Shown: positions 35,630-46,700 of the stretch, piece after piece
How positions within the stretch are numbered: the first letter of the stretch is position 1
How the letters are laid out: each line of letters starts with the position of its first letter
Origin: Sindora glabra
Taxonomy: Eukaryota; Streptophyta; Magnoliopsida; Fabales; Fabaceae
Length of the DNA: 64,000 nucleotides
Reading direction: 5' to 3'
Assembly: GCA_020226215.1 (NCBI GenBank)
Contig: CM035226.1
Coordinates: 64,193,455 to 64,257,454 of the forward strand
Notes under the pieces: model-generated
What the model was told of the DNA's origin: nothing
What the model saw: only the letters and a program-made list of their open reading frames with translations
Database searches by the model: none
Position numbers and translations under genes: made by a program

Positions 35630-35756
35630 GTTCAAACCATTTGAAATTGCTACAGTTGAGAGGGACATTTGTGAAGACACACTACAAGTTATTCCACAAG
35701 AATTGGCGATCAATACCTAAGGAGTATAAGGTTCATATTATTAAATCCCTCCATGT
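35630..35756 (+). pseudogene. CACTA D transposase-24-like fragment
   Basis: One frame reads LRGTFVKTHYKLFHKNWRSIPKEYKVHIIKSLH, ending at a GTAAGT-type donor (35755). It fits the LGxxVR...W...P...K..I block of transposase-24 proteins. The next pieces to 36360 are too degraded to assign. Confidence 0.45.
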
Positions 35757-36819
35757 AAGTATTAATTTATTTTGTGTATTAATTTATGATTCAAAATGAT
35801 CATTGTTTATATAAATTTTTTTTTGTTGCATGTCTCTCGATGTAGGAATATTTTGAATGGGTGGACATTCTACAAGAGTTGATACACCGCATCTATGATG
35901 GCCTCTAGTGCAATGCAACCAATCTCTACATGGATTGAAAGTATAGATTGCACAATCTTTACATGGAGCATAGGGGGAAGAGATTGAGCATGACCTTGAG
36001 CACATAAGGCAAGCCATGTTGATAAATACTTAAGGATCATTGGTTGTGGGCTTTTGACATGTTTGAGAGTCTAGAAAACCTTATAAGAATGAATTATATA
36101 TCATAATTTTTAAATTCCAAGTTTATTGGTAACTTTTCTAATGCTTGTTATATGTTATTTTGAATTTGTAGGAAATGTCCAAGAGAATTGTGCATAACAA
36201 GGTGTGAAAAAGGTATAATAATCAACATGAATTGAAGCCTATAATAGTGCATCACTATGGCAAGGCATGCTAAATAAAAATTCATTATGATTAATATGGT
36301 ACAATTCACTTTTAACTAGCCTAAAGAAATAAAATGATAGGTCAACTATGTGCAGTTGGTTTTAGATAACTTCATCAATTGCCATACCAAACTATTGGAG
36401 AAGGTTTAGGCATATATTTTCTTCTTATTTTCTAATTTTTATTACTTGTATCAACTTACATAATTTTTATATATTTTATTATTTTATACTTTTTTATACA
36501 AATATCATTTTCATTATTGTATATCATCTAGGATTTTGTCATATGTATAGATTTCATTTTTTTTGTTTGTTTTAATGTTATATTATAACCAAATAGTTAA
36601 ATTTAAATTATATTCATCATGATATACAATTGATTAATGATATTATACGAATTTTCATAATAAAAATGAAATTTAAAAAATTTGAATAAAAAAATTAAAA
36701 AGTATCTATAGTGATGATATTTGTCATTTATATAGATATTTTTATTTTTAAAATTTTGAAAATATTTCCATATTGAGTGATGATAATTGTCATTGATAAA
36801 GGCATTGCCATGTTAGCAA

Positions 36820-36824
36820 CATAT
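36820..36824. repeat. Target-site duplication CATAT, left copy (solo LTR)
   Basis: Matches CATAT at 38190-38194 exactly. Confidence 0.9.
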
Positions 36825-38189
36825 TATTGGGATCGAAAGCTAAACAAACACAATGAAAATTAACCGATCCCAGCCAAAGGATCCATGTAAAACATTAGAT
36901 TAGAATAAGGATTCAGTTAATACCTTTTCGATGATACAATGACTCATTCGTTAATCACATTTTCAACTTCCTTTCAGTCGAAAATTCTAAGGTATCCACA
37001 CGAACCAATAGATTACCGGTGAACGTCCACGACCACTGATTGAAATTCTCCTCTTTTACCTCGTAATGCTAGCTACGCCTCTTCAAAGGTTATGGCCAAA
37101 GAGGGTTGCTAGGATTTTTATGCTTTAGAATGCGTGAATAATATCTATTATTGCTCAACAAGCCTATTTAAATAGGTACATAGAAAACTCTAACTAATTG
37201 GACTTTATTCTATGTATAATTATATGCTTATTATTGGGCCTTATAATTATAGCATGGAATTTTCAAATATTAGACCCAAATAATTTAGTCCATCAATTCT
37301 AAATCTACTAGGTTCTAAGTGTACAACCTTACAAGCTTTCATTACATTAATAATGATCATAAATCACATTAATGATCATAAACAATAAGTGATGTTTAGC
37401 AACACATCATTGTTACCTAAGTAATGAGAAAGTCAGTGATTCGACTAAACCTTTACATGTGATTATTATTTATGTCATTTTATCTTAGACATCTAGATTG
37501 AGCACAAGACATGGATTGTGTCATTCTTGTATAGCTTAATCCAAAAGTTTCTTGGTTCCTAAGTAAGCTGACTGAAGCAAATGTAATTAACATCCCATGT
37601 CAATTGATTTGAGCATAGCTATATATTTTCTTAGCTTTACTTAATTAAGGAGCTCACAGATGTTACTCCTGTTATATAAAAGGGATAAATTTCATCTTGA
37701 TCACATAAATCCTTTTGCATGATATGTGACATATCTAATAATTACCATTGCATTCACTCAACTATAAGTGAAATAGAGTAGTATTAAAATATGAAACTCA
37801 TATATAGGGAACCTTAGCAATCTTAGGTCAAAGGATTATATTAATAATGATCACTAAGAATCACTCATGACACTTATACAATGATCCATGTAGTATTCTT
37901 AGGGTGGGTCAGTTCAGTATATAAGTTCTCTAACTTGTACTCATATGCAGACTTAATATATCATATAAGTCATCACACATACTAGTCTTAACATATCAAA
38001 GTAACTCAATCCATAATAATATATGACTAGAGATATTTAAGAATATAATTATTCTAAAGTTATTATCATAATTAAATATATTACGCAGATAATATATATA
38101 TAAATATAATAATTAAAATTATCATTAAAACAATACGATTCAAATTTACAATCATCAATATGATTGGTTTTAGTGTATATACACTAACA
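36825..38189 (-). repeat. Solo LTR of the Copia-4 family, antisense (1365 bp)
   Basis: Reverse complement of the LTRs at 42557 and 52761: on the minus strand it runs from TGTTAGTGTATATACACTAA to GATCCCAATA (the last CA eroded). It is flanked by a perfect CATAT duplication, so the internal region was lost by LTR-LTR recombination. It sits in CACTA D. Confidence 0.92.
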
Positions 38190-38419
38190 CATATATAGCA
38201 ACAACATTTAGTCATTGTTATATATTTTGTTGACAAGAAATATCAATAGTAAGGGTAAAATTCTATGATGACATTTGGGATTAGTGTAGGATTTCACAAC
38301 CTATAGGCAAGAATATATATTAACGACATGTTCCTAAGGACACTAAGTGAGATAATGGGAGAAGACTGAGCCAATGTTTGTTTCAAATATAATCTAATGG
38401 ATATGTCATCAAATATCTA

Positions 38420-38834
38420 GTGGCTTGATATCGGTTTTACAATTCACATCATTGACTCATCCCAATCGTTAAGAAATTTTAAAAAACTAAATAAAGGTAA
38501 ATTAATTGTCAAATTAAAAAATGATGAGAAAGTAGGAGTAAAAATCATTGGAAATGTGTATCTATAGTTGTATATTGAATGTGAACTGGTACTTAAAGAT
38601 GTGGTCTTTATTCCTTCCATAAAAAGGAACTTGATATCAGTTATAACTCTAGATCTTCAAAGGTATTCTTATAATTTTGGAGGCAAGAAGGTGAATCTAT
38701 CCCAAAGTTTGATTATTGTAAGCATTGGTGAACTAGTACACAGATTATACAAGATAAATTTGGATTCAAGTTCCCTTAATATTGTTAACACAGTCATAAG
38801 GGAGAAAAAAATAAAATTAAAGAAAACTCCTTAA
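38420..38834 (+). pseudogene. Copia-2 protease and linker remnant
   Basis: The protease motif WLDTG reads WLDIG (about 38423), followed by a long open stretch with the expected post-protease residues (VFIPSIKRNLISV at about 38608-38646). The frame is open from 38568 to 38831. A TAG at 38565 interrupts it. Confidence 0.8.
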
Positions 38835-39541
38835 CACTCTGGTACAGGCATTTTAGTCACATTTCTGAAGACTAAATTTAAAAGTTAATCAGAAAAGGTA
38901 TTTTGTATAATTTGGACTTCTTTGATCTGGACACCTGTGTGGACTATATTAAAAGAAAGCTCACTACTAAGGCCGGAAAGGAAAAAAGAGTCAAAAGACA
39001 ATAGGTACTGAAACTTATTCATACCGATATCTATAGTCCCATCATACTTACAGTCATAGGAGGTTAGAGATATTTCATTACTTTTATCAATAACTATTCA
39101 TAATTTAGATGGATGAAGTCATTTGTGAAAAAATTAGAGTCCTTTGATGCATTCAAGACATTCAAGGTAACAATTAAACTTAATTATAGTAAAAAATTTA
39201 TGTATGTTAATTCTAATCAAGGAAGAGAGTACTATTATAGATATGATAAGGTTAGGAAGAACCTAAGTCCATTTAATAGATATCTGTAGGAGTGTGGCAT
39301 TAAGTCAAGTTACATTATGCTTGGCACACCAAAACAGATTGGGATAGCCAAAAGAAGAAATATGACACTTTTTGACATGGTCAGAAATATGTTTTCCCAT
39401 TCTACATTTCCATATTTCTTAAGGGGAGAAACATTAAAGATTGTAAGCTATATACTAAATCAGGTACTAAGTAAGTTTGTATTTTTAACTCCATATGAAT
39501 TACTGAATGATAAGAAATTAACATTGAATTACCTTCATGTT
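38835..39541 (+). pseudogene. Copia-2 integrase remnant
   Basis: The pre-integrase block (HFSHIS near 38850, then CVDYIKRKL) and the catalytic core can be followed: LIHTDIYSP for the first Asp (about 39013), GREYY for the second Asp region (Asp replaced, about 39221), GTPKQIGIAKRRN for the third Glu region (39323-39361, Glu replaced by Lys) and a C-terminal TPYELL. Several stops. Integrase inserts cDNA; this copy has lost at least two acidic residues. Confidence 0.85.
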
Positions 39542-40019
39542 TAGCGTTATAGAGCGTTGGTAAAGTTATATATTACTACTACTAGGAAACTTGACTCTAA
39601 AATTGTATCTGGATTCTTTGTTAGTTATTGTGTTAGTTCTAGAAGTAGCAAGTTCTATTGTCTAGCTCATATTACCCAGATTATCAAATCTGATAGAGCA
39701 ATTTATTTTGAAAATGAGTTAGATAGTGATAGTTAGACATTGCAAATTACAAATTTTAGAGAAGAAAGGATAGTCATTCCTTTAATGCCTTAATCTGTTA
39801 GTTCTTCATCTTCTAGTCTTCCACAACATGATTTGGCATAGCCTTTAAAGGAAGATGAAAATTTTAATACTAAAGTTCAGTTGAGGAGATCACTTAGACA
39901 ATGTAGACTGACGATATCAAATGATTATCTTGTGTATTTACAAAAGTATGAGTATGATCTAATTAAATATACTGATCCCAATTCATTCTTCCAAGTAATA
40001 TTTAGTTCAAATTCTCCTT

Positions 40020-40600
40020 AATGGATAACTACAATGCAGAATGACTTAGCTTTAACGAATAAAAGTTAAGTGTGGGATCTTGTTAAATTGCTTGCAAATT
40101 ACAAGCCATTTAGATGTAAATGAATTTTCAAGACCAAATGTGACACTTCTGGGCAAATTGAGAGATATGAAGTCATACTTGTGTTTAAAGGCTATATTAA
40201 AAAAAGGTGTAGATTATAAAGAGACTTTTCTCACTAATATCAATGAAGAACTCTTTCAAAATTTTCATAGCTCTTGTTGCTTATTTTGATCTAGAGTTAC
40301 ACTAGAAGGATGAAAATAACATTTTTGAAAGGTGATTTATCTAAAAACATTTATATGCAACAATTAGAGGGATTCCAAGAAAAAGGTAAAAAGCAATTAG
40401 TGTGTAAATTAAAGAAATCCATATATGGTTTGGAGCAAGTCTCTTGACAATAGTATCTCAAGCTCCATAAAATAATCACATTTCTCAAATTTAAGAAGAA
40501 TAATATACATTAATGTATTTATATGATGAGAAATGTTAGCAAATTTGTAATTTTAATCTTATACATTGATGACATTCGAACTACTACAAAGAGAGTTCTA
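40020..40600 (+). pseudogene. Copia-2 reverse transcriptase remnant
   Basis: Block order is kept: WITTMQNDLAL at the start, FLKGDLSKNIYMQQLEGF (40325-40377), CKLKKSIYGLEQVS, then the active site as YIDD (Val to Ile) in LILYIDDI near 40558-40582. Stops and two or more frameshifts. Confidence 0.85.
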
Positions 40601-40614
40601 AGGCACCTTCAAGT

Positions 40615-40920
40615 ATGAAGGGCTTCATATTAACTTATAAAAGATTAACAGATCTCGACATTATAGGCCACTTAAACTTGAACTATATTGGTTGTCTAAA
40701 TGATTCAAAGTCTACATCCAGGTATACTTTAATGATGGCTAGAGTGGTTATATTGTGGAAAGGTGTCAAGCAATTAATTGTTACAATCTCCACCATGGAA
40801 GTAGAGTATGTCATCTATTATGAAACTTCTCATTAAGATATATGGTTGAGGAATTATCTCTTAGAATTCCATCTTATGGATTGGTACAGGTACATAGCAA
40901 TAATTTTTTGACTTTTTATG
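40615..40920 (+). pseudogene. Copia-2 RNase H remnant, truncated
   Basis: An open frame to 40836 keeps the layout of Copia RNase H (GCLNDSKSTSRYTLMM, WKGVKQLIVT, STMEVEYV). After a stop, IWLRNYLLEF continues, and the sequence breaks off at a FYDYN-like remnant of the YCDN motif near 40920. Confidence 0.8.
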
Positions 40921-40921
40921 A

Positions 40922-41314
40922 TTACAATAGGATTTGTTCCTTATAGTGGCATTTAACACCAATGGTATCATGAATCCTTGAATACTTCCATTTCTTTTTC
41001 TTCTTTTCAATTCTAATGTCTTTATCCATCACTTGTCTCCAAGTTTCATCTTTTACATTTTCCTTTAATTGATCAAATTTTCCTCTTATTATTTTTATAA
41101 TTGTTATGGTTGTATTTTCATTTTCATCTTTGTTTATAATCATAAACCTTTCACCTATAAAGAGATTAGGCAAATAATTAACATCTATAACTTTAGTTAC
41201 ATAAAATTTGTTAACAATTATCATTTGTCTAGACCTCTTAATTAAACAATCTTTAAAGATACATGATACTTCGTGATTAACAAGAATTGTAGGTGGCGAA
41301 ATCTTCTCTTCCAT
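40922..41314 (-). pseudogene. Copia-3 protease-linker to RT start remnant
   Basis: An uninterrupted 130-codon minus-strand frame. Its end (ETWRQVMDKDI...KKKWKYSRIHDTIGVKCHYKEQ) matches the start of Copia RT (W..AMD.EI......W.L......IGVKWVYK). The first part may derive from the post-protease region (FYVTKV). Integrase must therefore be deleted between them. The frame stops at the junction with Copia-2. Confidence 0.6.
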
Positions 41315-41639
41315 ATATTGTCTAATCTCTTATTCATCTCATTAGACCTCTAAATTTGAATAAGCTAGTTTTAACTTCACATTTGTGGTATGATATTCCC
41401 TTATTCAACATTAGAAACCCTAGGAAATTATAGGTTATACCTTTTTCAACTTTGGAATCCTACTAGCATTTACAAACTTAACATTTCTTTTCATAAGTGA
41501 TGTGATATCTTCATCTTTCTCTTTAGCACCATGGGTTATCTTTTTATGAACTTAACAATTCAAAGTCACCTTCTTAGAAATTTCAACAATCTCTTTATTA
41601 AAAATTTTATGGTTCTCTTTTTCTTCCTTTCCATTCCTT

Positions 41640-41970
41640 CTTCCTCCCTTTTCATTTTTTCCATTTTCACTTTTTCTTCTAATAACTTTCTGCAACTTCT
41701 TCCAAGCTTATTTTGTAGTGGTTGCATCTACTATAATCTCAAACATCAAATCATCTAAACCTTGATGGATAAAGGAGAGGGCTAATTAGTCTCTTTGCCT
41801 TTCTTGTGCCAAAACATCTTTCTTTTTTTAAGATAACATGGCTTTATCATATGGTAGGGAGTAGCCACTCTCCCACACTTTCCCAAACACCTTGTGCTCT
41901 TAGTAACACCTTCATGCAAATACACCAATGATCATATTTCTTTCTGGTTAGAAGAGGAATTTGAATATAA
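41640..41970 (-). pseudogene. Copia-3 gag remnant
   Basis: On the minus strand: KKYDHWCICMKVLLRAQGVWESVGE, then with a frameshift LAQERQRD, FIHQGLDDLMFEIIVDATTTK and AWKKLQKV. These are the conserved Copia gag blocks (NYDHWSIRMK...GAQG.WE.V...LD...FE.I..A..AKEAWE.L). The CCHC knuckle was not found. Lys/Glu-rich spacer to 41320. Confidence 0.75.
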
Positions 41971-42023
41971 CATAATCCATCTCTTTATATTATTCTCTCA
42001 ACACTGTTCTCTTAGAGAACTAA

Positions 42024-42035
42024 GCTTTGATGCCA
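42024..42035 (-). other. Primer-binding site of Copia-3
   Basis: TGGCATCAAAGC on the minus strand, two changes from the tRNA-iMet type TGGTATCAGAGC, three bases from the 5' LTR. Confidence 0.75.
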
Positions 42036-42038
42036 TTT

Positions 42039-42337
42039 TGTTAAAAGGAAGAGGAATATCTTAAGAGAGAACTCAAATTTGTTTGATAGGAAATGCTTAA
42101 TATAGAGGGTATATATAGTCACCTAGGTAACTTTTCGGCAATTGTTAATGACTCTCTAATAAACTAGATATGAACCTAACAATACATGAATCAACACACC
42201 TAGATGCACATGCATTTCTATATGTATGTACTATAATATTCAATTAATGTACATGCTTATACATAATAAACCTAATTAATAACCTAATAACAAATGAATT
42301 TAGACTTATAGAAATTACAAAATTACTACTTCTAACA
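42039..42337 (-). repeat. Copia-3 5' LTR (299 bp)
   Basis: On the minus strand TGTTAGAAGT...CTTTTAACA, with a TATATATA-type box (about 42110) and the PBS just beyond. Homologous to the truncated LTR at 32370-32576. Confidence 0.8.
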
Positions 42338-42551
42338 AACTAGGCCAGAAAAATATTTTTTCTTTGATTGAGAAGATTTCAAACATACAATTCAACTTAC
42401 GCATTGTTAATTTGTCAAATACATATAATTTTTATAGCATGCAGCCTTTGGGGATGATAATTATAACTAATTTATTCTTATTACATTTAATTTTGATTTC
42501 TTCATTTTTATATATATCAATTTTATATTAGTCTCCCTAAAACCATAAATT
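42338..42551. other. Short unassigned spacer left of Copia-4
   Basis: AT-rich, no feature recognised. It continues in sequence at 54130 after Copia-4. Confidence 0.5.
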
Positions 42552-42556
42552 TATAT
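42552..42556. repeat. Target-site duplication TATAT, left copy (Copia-4)
   Basis: Matches TATAT at 54125-54129. A low-complexity word, so weaker than the other duplications, but it sits exactly at both LTR edges. Confidence 0.8.
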
Positions 42557-43921
42557 TGTTAGTGTATATACCCTAAAATTAATCATATTGATGATTATAA
42601 ATTTGAATCGTGTTATTTTAATAGTAATTTCAATTTTCATATTTATATATATTATCTGCATAATATATTTAATTATGAAAATAATCTTAGAAAAATTTTA
42701 TTCTTAAATGCCCCTAGTCATATATCATTGTGAATTGGGTTACTTTGATATGTTAAGACTAGTATGTGCAGTGACTTAAATGAGATATTAAGTCTGCACA
42801 TGAGTACAAGTTAGAGAACTTGTATACTGGTCTGACCCACTCTAAGAATGCTACATAGATCATTATATGAGTGTCATGAGTGATTCTTAGTGATCATTAT
42901 TAATATAATCTTTTAACTTAAGATCGTCAAAGTTCCCTATATATGACTTTCACATATTGATACTACTCTATGTCACTCATGGTTGAGTAAATGTAAAGGT
43001 AGTTATTGGATATATCACATATCATGCGGAGGGGTTTGTATGATCAAGATGGAATTTGTCCCTCTTATATAACAAGAGTGATATCTGTGAGCCCTTTGAT
43101 TAAGTAAGGCTAAGAAAATGCATGGTTATGCTCAAGTGAATTGATATGGGATGTTAATTACATTTGCTTCAGTTAGTTTACTTAGGAATTAAGGAACTTT
43201 TGGATTGGGCTATACGGGAATGACACAGTCCATGTCTTGTGCTCAATCTAAATGTCTAGGATAAAGGGATATAGATAATGATCATATATAAAGGTTCAAT
43301 TGATTTATTAACTTTCTCATTACTTGGATAATAATGATGTGTTGCTATACACCGCTCATTGTTTATGATTATTAATGTGATTTATTATCATTGCTAATGT
43401 AATGAAAGTCTATAAGGTTGCACACTTAGAGCTTAGTAGATTTGGAATTGATGAATCAAATTGTTTGGGCCTAATATTTGAGAATTCCATGTTATAATTA
43501 TACGACCTAATAATAAGCTTATAATTATACATAGAATAAAGCCCAATTAGTTATGATTTTCTATACACCTATTTAAATAGACTTGTTAGGTAATAATACA
43601 TGATTATTCACGCATCTCAAAGCATAGAAAAACCCTAACACCCCTCCTTGACCATAACCCTTGAAGAGAAATAGCTAGCACTACAAAGGTAAGGAGAAGA
43701 ATTCCAACCAGTGTTCATGTAAACGTTCATTGTGATTTGCTGGTTCATGTGGATATCTCAGAGTCTTTGGTCGAAAGAAAGTGGAAGAGATGATCAACGA
43801 ACGAGTTCCTAAATTATTAGAAAGGTATTCCTTGAATCTTTATTCTAATATAACATTTGGATGGATCTGTTGGCTAGGATCGATTAATTCTGCTATGCTT
43901 GTTTAGCTCCGGATCCCAACA
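42557..43921 (+). repeat. Copia-4 5' LTR (1365 bp)
   Basis: TGTTAGTGTATAT...GATCCCAACA. The PBS follows directly. A TATTTAAATAG box near 43567 is a possible TATA element. Confidence 0.95.
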
Positions 43922-43922
43922 A

Positions 43923-43934
43923 TGGTATTAGAGC
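43923..43934 (+). other. Primer-binding site of Copia-4
   Basis: TGGTATTAGAGC, one base from the canonical tRNA-iMet type site, one base after the LTR. Confidence 0.9.
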
Positions 43935-44690
43935 TACTTATGAAACATTAAATTAAGATTCTATTTTGTTTGTTGATTGCGTAATTGTGATTTCCTGAAT
44001 TATTTTGTATATCATGCTTCAATGATTTCTAATTAGGATTAGTGTGAATTTGATTTCGTGCATTCTAGTTCAAGTAAAATTAATATGATCAATTCTGATT
44101 TTGTTTTGAATTTGAATCTAGTTTTGAATCTTGATTTAAATTCAATTGTGTTTCATGATTAATTCTTATTTTTGGTTTGAATTCAAATTTGTTTCTGAGA
44201 TTTTTATTGAAATTTAAATCTATTTCTGGGTTCTATTTTAAATTTAAATCTGTTGCAATAATGATAGGTTTTGATTTGAATTTGAAACTAACTTTTAGGT
44301 TCTGTTTTGAACGAAATCAAAAGAATTAATTATATGAATATGATTTTTTATATGAAAAATATTTTCTGATTAAAACCCAGGTTCTGTTATGAATCAGAAT
44401 TAATCAAATTAACTCCATGGATTTGTTTCGTATATGTGATATACCTTATATTCAAATGTTGAATCTGTTTTTCACAGAATTAATGCGATTACTTCTAAAA
44501 CACTCTTCATATATAGATTTGATTAACATGTTTAATGTGATTTAAAGTAAATATGGACTTATGTATGAAGTATATACATGAATGGTTTAATGTGATTAAA
44601 TCTATCTAATATGTTTTAACGTAAATCCTATTATCGAATTATTCGACTAAAGAGGTGTGTCAATTGTTGACAAATTGAATTACAATTTAA
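43935..44690 (+). other. Copia-4 leader
   Basis: T-rich untranslated leader between PBS and gag. Repeated TTTGAATTTGAATCT / TTTTAAATTTAAATCT words at 44110-44290 form a loose tandem array. No coding. Confidence 0.6.
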
Positions 44691-45340
44691 ATGTCAGATG
44701 CAACCTACTTCAGATGAGCCTGCTGCCAATGCTCCATGAACTCTAAGCTTCAGAAGCAACATAAGAACATGGAGGCGTTCAATATGATTGATCACCTTAA
44801 ATAGCTTTATTAAGAGCAAGCAAGACATGAGAGATATGATGTATCCAAAGCATTATTTCAGTGCAAGATGGCTGAAGGAACACCCGTTGCTATACATGTG
44901 CTTAAGATGATTGGCTACATCAATAGCCTTGAAAGGTTGGGTTTTCCTTTGCAGCAAGAATTGGCTACTGACATAGTTCTACAATCGTTACCTGAGAGCT
45001 ATAGTCAATTCATCATGAATTACAACATGAATGAAATTAATAAGACTTTGCCTAAATTGTTTAATATGTTGAGAACTACTAAGCAGAACTTGAAAAAGTC
45101 TAAGCCCAATTCCATTATGATGGTTTAAAAAGGCAAAGGAAAGGATAAGTCTAAGGCTAAGAATAAAAAGAAAAAGGATAAAACTGATGGAAAGTCCAAG
45201 TCAAGTTCCTCTACACTGAAGCCTAAAGGTGGCGTGGCCAAAGAAGGGCAATGCTTCCATTGCAAAGAATCAGGACATTGGAAGTGAAATTGCAAGATTT
45301 ACCCAGAAGAGCTTAAGAAGCAAAAGTGAAATGGGACTTC
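44691..45340 (+). pseudogene. Copia-4 gag remnant
   Basis: Gag forms the particle. An open frame at 44868-45128 carries the gag core (HVLKMIGYINSLERLGFP, LATDIVLQSLPESYSQFI, NKTLPKLFNML). After a stop a Lys-rich linker follows, then the zinc knuckle CFHCKESGHWK-stop-NC (45251-45294), where TGA replaces a probable Arg codon. Upstream, 44760-44867 shows the preceding gag residues with stops. Confidence 0.85.
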
Positions 45341-46200
45341 CAACTCAAGTATTTATGTTATAAAGGTTAATTTATTTACTTCTACATCTTGGGTATTAAA
45401 TACTAGATGTGATAGTCATATTTGTGTAAATGTGCACGATCTTAAAAGAAGTAGATCATTAGCCAAAGGTGAAGTGGACCTATACATTGAAAATAGAGCA
45501 AGAGTTGTTGCATTAGCTGTAAGGACTTATTATTTATCTTTACCTAGTGGATTAGTTTTAGAATTGGACAATTGTTTTTTTATGCTTACTATTAGTAGAA
45601 ATTTAATTTTTGTTTCTTGTTTAGACAAGAAAGGCTTTTCATTTATAATAAAAGAAAAATATTGCTCTATTTATTTAAATGAAATGTTTTATTGTAATGC
45701 ACATTTAACTAATGGTCTTTATGTTTTGGACCTTGAAAATCCAATCTATAACATAAACACAAAGAAAGTCAAAACTAATTATTCAAATCCAACCTATCTT
45801 TGGCATTATCGTTTAGGCCATATAAATGAGACACACATCTCTAAACTCCATAAGGATGGATTTTTGGACTCATTTGATTTTGAATCATATGAGGCATGTG
45901 AGTCATATTTATTAGGTAAAATTACTAAAGCCCCCTTTATTGAGAGAGGTGAAAAAGTTAGTGATTTACTGGGCCTTATACATAGTGATGTATATGGACC
46001 TTTAAACACACAAGCTAGAGGTGTTTATCAGTATTTCATTACTTTTACTGATGATTTCAGTAGATATGGTTATGTGTTTCTTATAAATACAAGTCTGAAT
46101 CTTTTGAAAAGTTCAAAGAATTCAAAAATGAAGTCCAAAATCAACTTGGTAAAAGTATTAAAGCACTTCGATTAGATCGAGGTGGTGAATACTTAGACTG
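45341..46200 (+). pseudogene. Copia-4 protease and integrase N-terminal remnant
   Basis: The protease motif is worn (WVLNTRCDSHICVN, where WxLDTGC.SHIC is usual, about 45389-45432). A 247-codon open frame (45432-46175) carries the post-protease region, the pre-integrase block (YLWHYRLGHINETHISKLHKDG), the zinc-binding segment (EACESYLLGK, with one Cys changed) and the start of the integrase core (LGLIHSDVYGPLNTQARG...YFITFTDDFSRYGYV), including the first catalytic Asp. Confidence 0.9.
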
Positions 46201-46700
46201 AGAGTTCCTTGATCATCTAAAGGAGTATGGCATTATATCACAACTCACTCCACTAGGAACACCCCAATGGAATGGTGTTTCTGAAAAGAAGGAATCAAAC
46301 TTTGTTAGACATGGTTTAATTAATGATGAGTCAGTCTGACTTTCCAAATTCCTTCTGGGGACATACTCTAGAGACTGCGGCCTTTACACTAAACCATGTT
46401 CCATCAAAATCAACTCAAAAGATACCATATGAGATATGGACTGAGAAATGTCCTAGTTTGTCTTTTATGAAGATTTGGGGTTATGAAGCTTACGTAAGAC
46501 GTCAAACTTCTGATAAACTTAGACTCAAATCTGATAAATTTTTTTTCATTGGATATTCTAAGGAAATGAAAGGATATTATTTCTATAATCCAATTGAGCA
46601 AAAATTGTTTATTACTTGAACTGATATTTTTCTAGAGAGAGAATTTATCTCTAGAAGAATCAATGGGAGGAGAATAGAACTCAAAGAAATTCAAGATCAA
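46201..46700 (+). pseudogene. Copia-4 integrase C-terminal remnant
   Basis: After a frameshift and stop, the third acidic motif region (TPQWNGVSEKKE type, about 46260-46292, with Glu kept) is followed by an open frame 46323-46619: MMSQSDFPNSFWGHTLETAA, LNHVPSKS, PYEIW and the FFFIGYSKEMKGYYFYNP block. These are the conserved integrase to GKGYxFYxP regions. Confidence 0.9.

Larger units (their letters stand above)
32800..38240 (+). mobile_element. CACTA element D, degenerate, right end uncertain
   Basis: The left end CACTATAAGAAATTG is close to the classic CACTACAAGAAA terminus. It is followed by subterminal TGTGATGACA words (32820-32860, and inverted near 33290). Coding remnants on + at 34876-35142 and 35630-35756 are CACTA-type. 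Matching GTGATGATA/TTGTCATT words at 36710-36800 suggest the right subterminal region, cut by a solo LTR at 36825. A second CACTATAAG word on the minus strand ends at 40948, but I do not trust it as the partner. Confidence 0.55.
38420..40920 (+). mobile_element. Copia-2: internal region of a plus-strand Copia, no LTRs found
   Basis: Protease, integrase, RT and RNase H remnants follow in order over 2.5 kb, but gag and both LTRs are missing. The right end breaks off in RNase H against minus-strand Copia-3 RT. It is riddled with stops consistent with C-to-T or G-to-A changes. Confidence 0.8.
32370..42337 (-). mobile_element. Copia-3: minus-strand Copia element split by nested insertions
   Basis: Its 5' LTR (42039-42337), PBS (42024-42035), gag (41640-41970) and RT start (40922-41314) lie at the right, and its polypurine tract and truncated 3' LTR (32370-32576) about 8 kb further left. 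The two LTR pieces align across the TACATGCTTATACATAATAA region and flanking bases. CACTA D, a solo LTR and Copia-2 occupy the middle. LTR divergence is high, so it is old. Confidence 0.65.
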
